NCBI GenBank assembly: GCA_027038805.1 | Contig: JALWGO010000233.1 | Location: forward strand, 1 to 27,555 | Source of the DNA: Thermoprotei archaeon | GTDB taxonomy: Archaea; Thermoproteota; Thermoprotei_A; Sulfolobales; WANQ01 | Direction: 5' to 3' | DNA: 27,555 bases | In this document: one piece after another, positions 23,339 to 27,555 of the stretch | How the letters are laid out: each line of letters opens with the position of its first letter | How positions within the stretch are numbered: position 1 is the first letter of the stretch | Program-made: the position numbers and the translations under genes | The notes under the pieces: model-generated | Seen by the model: only the letters and a program-made list of their open reading frames with translations | What the model was told of the DNA's origin: nothing | Database searches by the model: none

Positions 23339-23995
23339 GTGGTCTATTCGCCTCGCTCTCCAATACTAATTATAACACAGTGCTCTAAGAGGAAGCGAGT
23401 TAGGGAATATTTTCCCAAGGGGCCGCGGAGAAGTGTACTAGACTACTTAGATGAAGAGTATAGGCGTAGACTGGTCTTAGCTCGTGAGAGCCAGTTAGGG
23501 AGAGTAATAAATAATCCGGTGGGAACGGCCTTAAGTGTATATGATGGCTGGCTGTATAGGGTTCTAAATAGAGAGCTTATAAGACGAGCCTTTCTCCTAG
23601 AAGCAATTGACTTCACTATCATTTCGGCTGGATACGGATTCGTTAACGGGTTTGAATTAATCGGCATCTACGATATAGAGATGAATGCTACGGTAAAGAA
23701 GTTCTGGGTAAATGCGGGGCTACTCAACGTCATTGGAAACTATACAGAGAACATTGGAGCGGAAGTAGTCCTAGGTTTCTTCGCATATAAGACGAAGTAT
23801 AGGGAGATCTATGAGGAGGTACCATGGCCCTCTAATGTTAGGAGGGCTCTTCTTTATACCTCGACGTGTACTTCTATATCAACTACTCTAATGTCTATTG
23901 GTGAAGCAATAAGCATCGTTGTAGATATAATTCTAAGAGGAGAAGAAATACCGGAAACCATAGATACAAGTCACTGTGTGGTTGAAACAGTATAG
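23339..23995 (+). CDS. YaaA/DUF6884-like protein, function unknown
   Basis: 218 residues. ILIITQCSKRKR near the N-terminus (Cys15), YDGWLYRVL (68-76) and FTIISAGYGFVNGFELIGIYD (92-112) follow the pattern of the DUF6884/YaaA superfamily (CSkxK ... LY.. ... SA.yGlv ... pYd). The family has been linked to nucleic-acid-related roles, but the activity is unsettled. The GTG at 23339 follows an AT-rich stretch (ATAATATATGAATAAACG near 23280) that could carry its promoter. The next gene starts 18 bp downstream on the same strand. Confidence 0.6.
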   Translation: MVYSPRSPILIITQCSKRKRVREYFPKGPRRSVLDYLDEEYRRRLVLARESQLGRVINNPVGTALSVYDGWLYRVLNRELIRRAFLLEAIDFTIISAGYGFVNGFELIGIYDIEMNATVKKFWVNAGLLNVIGNYTENIGAEVVLGFFAYKTKYREIYEEVPWPSNVRRALLYTSTCTSISTTLMSIGEAISIVVDIILRGEEIPETIDTSHCVVETV

Positions 23996-24013
23996 TGTTA
24001 AGGGGGATAATGG

Positions 24014-24343
24014 GTGCCGCCTCAACCGGAATATGTATTAGTACGTGATAAAGCAAGAAAAATATTATACTTAGCGAAGGAGGAATTTGATAGAGGAGAC
24101 TATAGTATTACATGTTTTCTCGTATATTTAGCAAAGATACTTCTCAATTACTCGATGACACTTAGATTGGGTGTAAATCCAGGCAAACACGTAATTGATT
24201 TCAATGAAATAAGAGACTTGCTAGTAAAAGATGATAGAGATGCTGCTAGGACTTGTTTAAAGGAGGGATTCAAAGCACTTAATAGCATTGACAAACTGTT
24301 TATGGAGAAGCGGGAGAAAGAGTGTGAATGCTGGGGCGAGTAA
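24014..24343 (+). CDS. HEPN-like small helical protein
   Basis: 109 residues, almost all helical. The pattern KARKILYLAKEEFDRGDYSITCFLVYLAKILLNYSMTLRLGVNPG resembles HEPN-domain proteins (A.e.l..g.y..A.f...qA...lKa.l...G). The catalytic RxxxxH of ribonuclease HEPN is not evident, so it may be a nucleotide- or partner-binding form. Three cysteines are near the end (CLKEG, ECECWGE). The GTG start at 24014 has AAGGGGG about 9 nt upstream. It is probably an operon with the 23339 gene. Assignment tentative. Confidence 0.55.
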   Translation: MPPQPEYVLVRDKARKILYLAKEEFDRGDYSITCFLVYLAKILLNYSMTLRLGVNPGKHVIDFNEIRDLLVKDDRDAARTCLKEGFKALNSIDKLFMEKREKECECWGE

Positions 24344-24483
24344 AAAGCATTATCTATCCTTATATTACAATATAATTGAGATTAGTAAAAACTGTGCAAT
24401 AATATTAGTATGTATATTTTATCTTATTTATTTATAGGTGATCATATCTTCTAAGAATTATTTCCAGACAAAAATAATAAGTA

Positions 24484-24494
24484 GTATAAAATAC
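24484..24494 (+). promoter_or_regulatory. TATA box of the KaiC-like operon
   Basis: GTATAAAATAC predicts a start near 24515, upstream of the ATG at 24523 but downstream of the possible TTG at 24508. Together with GAGG at about 24510-24514, it decides for the ATG start. Confidence 0.5.
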
Positions 24495-24522
24495 GCAATA
24501 TAAGTATTTGAGGAAAAGTAAT

Positions 24523-25926
24523 ATGATTGAAGAGGACTTGCTCCTCTCAACGATAGATACGGGAGAACCCTCGTTGTGTCCTCTAGGCATTAAGAGACTA
24601 GATGATCTCCTTGGAGGTGGAGTACCTTGTGGCTCTACGATTCTTGTAGAGGGACCGCCTGGAAGCGGTAAGACTAGCTTTGCCGCTAAGTTTATCTACG
24701 AGGGAGCCCATAGGGGCGAGAAAGGTGTTTATGTAAGCTTCGTGGAGGGTAGGTATTCGTTTTATTCTTTTATGAAAAGCCTGGGAATGGACTTCTACGA
24801 TCTCGAGAGAAAGGGGCTTGTAACGTTTATAGAAGCTATACCATTACATAACGAGGAAGCTGCTAGACTAATAATCGAGCGAGTACTTATGATGGCTCTC
24901 GAGGAAGGCGTGAAACGGGTCGTTATTGATAGTGTTACCGTTCTCATCCAGACCTTTGGACTAGAAAAGGCAAGAGAATTGTTAACGACTACATTGTTAA
25001 GGGAGCTTAAGCGGGCTGGAGTTACTACTCTACTAATATCTGAGAAGCCTAGAAGTTATACTGAGTCCGAGGTAAGTGTAGAGGAATATATTTCTGATAC
25101 TGTTATAGAGCTAAACTATAGGCTTGAATACGGTAAAATAGTTAGATATATGCGTATATTAAAGGTGCGTGGAGTAAGTATACCATTATCGGAGATAACT
25201 TTTACTCTAAGAAAAGACGCTGTCATAGACCTAGCCGTACCAATAGTTCCCCATGAGATACCCGCCATAGATACCTCAACGATATATAAAACTGGCATAA
25301 AGGAAATAGACGATCTAATAATAGGTATTCCACGTGGATCGCAAACCCTAATAATAGTAGAGCCTGGTATAAACAGCTTAGACCTATCACTTGTCCCACT
25401 AATACCATTAATAGCACGTTATGGGGGACCCGCTATAATTAGGAGCTATGTGAGGGCTCCAGATGAAATCAAAAGAGTTATTATTCAATCAGCAAAACGT
25501 TTAGGCTTCGACTCTAAACGTGTACTCAACGAGGTTATTATTAGCGCTTTAAACCCAGTTAGCGTGAGCCTACAAGAAATAGCTGCTGAAAATGCTAGAG
25601 TAGATAGTACGATTAAACCGAAGTTTCTAGCAATACATAGTCTAAACACGTTACTAGAGCTCTACCCCAATATTAACGTGTACTTGGGTTCCCATTTAAA
25701 CAATGTATTGCTGAGACGAAAACACGGCATAACAAGTTTTTATACATTCTCCGGTGATCCTGGGGCCAAGAATATCCCAGGAATAGATATATACGATATT
25801 GTAGTATTAGTTAGAACCACTAGGGCTAAGGAAGAATACGAGGTAGAAGTTCTAAGGCACCCCCTATACGCTTTTCCTAAGAGGACTATTGTAAGGAGAG
25901 ATTTATTCAAATCAGGAGGTGAGTAA
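24523..25926 (+). CDS. KaiC/RecA-like ATPase with degenerate second domain
   Basis: 467 residues from the ATG at 24523; a TTG at 24508 would add five but likely lies upstream of the transcript start. The first KaiC-like domain has CPLGIKRLDDLLGGGVPCGS, Walker A GPPGSGKT (44-51), SFVEG and Walker B-type RVVIDSVTVL. The second half begins YKTGIKEIDDLIIGIPRGSQTLIIV, the same KaiC start, but its P-loop is replaced by EPGINSLDLS with no GKT/S, so it should not hydrolyse ATP. This is a typical archaeal KaiC-like signalling or regulatory ATPase. The role is unknown, and it is tightly coupled to the next small gene (2-bp gap). Confidence 0.82.
   Translation: MIEEDLLLSTIDTGEPSLCPLGIKRLDDLLGGGVPCGSTILVEGPPGSGKTSFAAKFIYEGAHRGEKGVYVSFVEGRYSFYSFMKSLGMDFYDLERKGLVTFIEAIPLHNEEAARLIIERVLMMALEEGVKRVVIDSVTVLIQTFGLEKARELLTTTLLRELKRAGVTTLLISEKPRSYTESEVSVEEYISDTVIELNYRLEYGKIVRYMRILKVRGVSIPLSEITFTLRKDAVIDLAVPIVPHEIPAIDTSTIYKTGIKEIDDLIIGIPRGSQTLIIVEPGINSLDLSLVPLIPLIARYGGPAIIRSYVRAPDEIKRVIIQSAKRLGFDSKRVLNEVIISALNPVSVSLQEIAAENARVDSTIKPKFLAIHSLNTLLELYPNINVYLGSHLNNVLLRRKHGITSFYTFSGDPGAKNIPGIDIYDIVVLVRTTRAKEEYEVEVLRHPLYAFPKRTIVRRDLFKSGGE
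25915..25922 (+). promoter_or_regulatory. Shine-Dalgarno inside the KaiC-like gene end
   Basis: GGAGGTGA overlaps the last codons of the KaiC-like gene and sits 6 nt before the ATG at 25929. It is a full match to the anti-SD sequence and supports coupled translation. Confidence 0.65.
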
Positions 25927-25928
25927 TC

Positions 25929-26273
25929 ATGTCTCTTCTTAATTTAAACGTTAGTGATAAAACACTTGAAAAGATCGTTGAGGAGCTCTCTAAGAAGCTT
26001 GAAGTAATGCCGGGGCTCTCAACAATACTTGATGTGTATTCAATGAGAAGTTATCGTAAGCGTTTCGCAGAATTATTTGTAGAAGAACCCGTGAAAGCTT
26101 ATAAGATAATGGAAAAAGTCTTTGCAAATGATAGGGCTAGTATAAATTTTGTTCTAACGTACTTGTTGAGAACCTTTACTCGCGATGACGAGCTTATAAA
26201 TAAGGTTATAGAGGAGCTTTCGAAGGGGAATGACGAGTTACTAAGGAAAATTCTTCAAGGAGTTGCTGGCTAG
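25929..26273 (+). CDS. Small helical partner protein of the KaiC-like ATPase, unknown
   Basis: 114 residues, predicted all-alpha, with no family recognised. It has charged amphipathic helices (TLEKIVEELSKKLEV, RKRFAELFVEEPVKAYKIMEKVF, DDELINKVIEELSKGND). The 2-bp gap and strong SD within the upstream gene suggest stoichiometric synthesis with the KaiC-like ATPase, so it is probably a binding partner (inference from layout). Confidence 0.65.
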   Translation: MSLLNLNVSDKTLEKIVEELSKKLEVMPGLSTILDVYSMRSYRKRFAELFVEEPVKAYKIMEKVFANDRASINFVLTYLLRTFTRDDELINKVIEELSKGNDELLRKILQGVAG

Positions 26274-26321
26274 CTTTATTTTTCCCTAAAAACTCTTCCT
26301 TCAAGTGGTGCACGATGTCCT

Positions 26322-27215
26322 ATGAAGTTACATGCTGATTGTATTCCATGTATAGTTTATGTCAGATACAATGAGCTCGAAAACATTGTGAAAGCGGAGA
26401 AGAGTGTTGAGTACCTAGGATACGTGCTTAGAGAGTTTTCCAACTATATACTTAGTGGTGAGACTAATGTTACTCGAATTGCCACAAACCTCTTCCGACT
26501 AGTTAAAAGGCTTACTGGCCTCGAAGATCCTTACCGTGATTTTAAGCATAGAGCAAATATTGATGGATTGAAAGTATACAAGGAGGTAAGGAGGTTACTG
26601 AACACTATTGCTAACAATAGAGAGAGACTGGAGCTCGCAGTAAAGGCTAGCCTACTGGGAAATGCTCTTGATCTTGGTGTTGCAGGCTATACTCCACCCA
26701 GTCTAAGCGAGCTAGTAGAGGCTCTCCATTCATTAGATGTGAGGGGATTGGAAAATATTGACATCTTAGAGAGAGTGTATTCTAAAACCGTATTGTACTT
26801 ATTAGATAACGCGGGTGAAGCAGCTCTAGACCGTTTGCTCGCAGAGGAGCTACGTAGGCGTGGCGCAGTAGTGGTGGGTGTAGTAAAGACTGGCTCTTTT
26901 CAAAACGATGTAACAGTATATGAGGTTGAGGAACTGGAGTTAAATGAGAGTTTTAGCAAAATAATTGAAACAGGTACTGATGCCTCAAGTATATTCTTAG
27001 ATGAGATCTCACAAGAACTACGCAACCATTTAGAGAAAACAGATATCATAATTGCTAAGGGAATGGCGCATTTCGAATACCTCACAGATATAAAAGACAT
27101 TATAGGTAAACCCATACTATACATGCTGAGAGCTAAATGCAGACCCATTGCAAGAGAACTCGGAGTCCAAGTAGGAGACTTTATAACACACCTATATGTA
27201 CCGAAACGAGATTAA
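26322..27215 (+). CDS. DUF89-family protein (ARMT1-like / damage-control phosphatase)
   Basis: 297 residues. Family features are the N-terminal DCIPC (Cys7, Cys10), GNALD (113-117), LDNAGE (161-166), SFQNDVT (192-198), KGMAHFE (246-252) and LRAKC (269-273). The DUF89 fold binds a divalent metal through Asp and Asn residues and hydrolyses sugar phosphates or related damaged metabolites; archaeal members with the N-terminal CxxC are uncharacterised as to substrate. It starts 48 bp after the small helical gene on the same strand and is possibly co-transcribed. It is convergent with the partial gene at the window end. Confidence 0.85.
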   Translation: MKLHADCIPCIVYVRYNELENIVKAEKSVEYLGYVLREFSNYILSGETNVTRIATNLFRLVKRLTGLEDPYRDFKHRANIDGLKVYKEVRRLLNTIANNRERLELAVKASLLGNALDLGVAGYTPPSLSELVEALHSLDVRGLENIDILERVYSKTVLYLLDNAGEAALDRLLAEELRRRGAVVVGVVKTGSFQNDVTVYEVEELELNESFSKIIETGTDASSIFLDEISQELRNHLEKTDIIIAKGMAHFEYLTDIKDIIGKPILYMLRAKCRPIARELGVQVGDFITHLYVPKRD

Positions 27216-27241
27216 AAAAGAGTTAAACTAGAGAAAACTAA

Positions 27242-27555
27242 CTATCTTCTCCTCATCACAAAGTATACTGCCGCAAACAATACTATAACAGCTATTATTG
27301 GCGTTAGAATAGGCTCTGGTACTGGAGCTGTTGCAGAATTTACTACAATACCCGACTGGGTCGTCGGCCCCTCTACGAGTGTTCCACTTGAATCATATAG
27401 GTATGTTATTATGGTTAGGTTTTGTCCTACGAGATTAGTATCGTATGGTATGGTGTAGTTTGCCTCATAGTATGTATAGTATACTGGGTCAACGATCCTT
27501 ACATCACCATTAGCACTATCAAGCGTTGCAAGCCTCGTACCATTACTAGCCCATA
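27242..27555 (-). CDS. 3' end of an exported membrane-anchored protein (partial)
   Basis: The minus strand is open from the window edge to a TAG at 27242-27244, giving about 104 codons. The product has an extracellular beta-type region with sequons (NYT, NLT), the phrase GQNLTIITYLYDSSGTLVEG, then a hydrophobic helix ILTPIIAVIVLFAAVYFV and a basic stop-transfer MRRR at the C-terminus. This is the usual end of a crenarchaeal surface protein anchored by a C-terminal helix. The start and main domains lie outside the window, so the family is unknown. Confidence 0.7.
   Translation of the reverse strand, partial: WASNGTRLATLDSANGDVRIVDPVYYTYYEANYTIPYDTNLVGQNLTIITYLYDSSGTLVEGPTTQSGIVVNSATAPVPEPILTPIIAVIVLFAAVYFVMRRR

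Overview
This 27.6-kb window looks like chromosomal DNA of a hyperthermophilic crenarchaeon, most likely a Desulfurococcales relative. The reasons are TATA-box promoters, short leaders, many GTG and TTG starts, AGA/AGG/ATA-rich codons, archaeal families (DUF131, KaiC-like ATPases, archaeal ThiI without rhodanese, a TldD/TldE pair) and two C/D box guide RNAs. The genus cannot be fixed from the sequence. I see no rRNA, tRNA, CRISPR array or transposase gene.

Region 1-790 is the oddest part. It has no credible protein gene but is GC-rich and almost completely self-complementary: a giant hairpin (1-399, outer arms of 85 perfect base pairs), two small hairpins (400-423, 427-444) and a closed three-way junction (446-666) with two long hairpins rich in G-U wobble pairs, followed by a T-rich tract. 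The wobble pairs show that the plus strand is the RNA strand. This is the best candidate in the window for something undescribed.

Region 789-6492 holds an MFS transporter, a ParA/MinD-like ATPase next to a winged-helix protein (minus strand), a polytopic membrane protein, a UDP-sugar dehydrogenase for glycan precursors, and a PH-domain membrane protein. Region 6611-10376 holds a translationally coupled TldD/TldE protease pair and a convergent, highly charged coiled-coil protein of unknown function.

Region 10574-18439 is a cell-envelope and proteolysis block: a MoxR AAA ATPase facing a minus-strand set of transglutaminase-like protein, DUF58 protein and small membrane protein; a C/D box sRNA; then a 1042-residue surface-anchored clostripain-family protein with FG-GAP-like repeats, a Thr-rich stalk and a poly-proline tail.

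Region 18658-23338 holds tandem DUF131 membrane proteins, ThiI (tRNA 4-thiouridine), a second C/D box sRNA, and a minus-strand Nudix - CorA - CitG-like series whose first gene has a GC-rich structured leader. Region 23339-27555 holds a YaaA/DUF6884-like protein with a HEPN-like partner, a double KaiC-like ATPase whose second nucleotide site is degenerate, with a small helical partner, a DUF89 protein, and the 3' end of a membrane-anchored exported protein cut by the window edge.

Recurring themes are membrane proteins with cytoplasmic poly-proline tails (three unrelated genes) and a CTAGACAC-type palindrome placed exactly 6 bp upstream of a TATA box at two loci (MoxR and Nudix).
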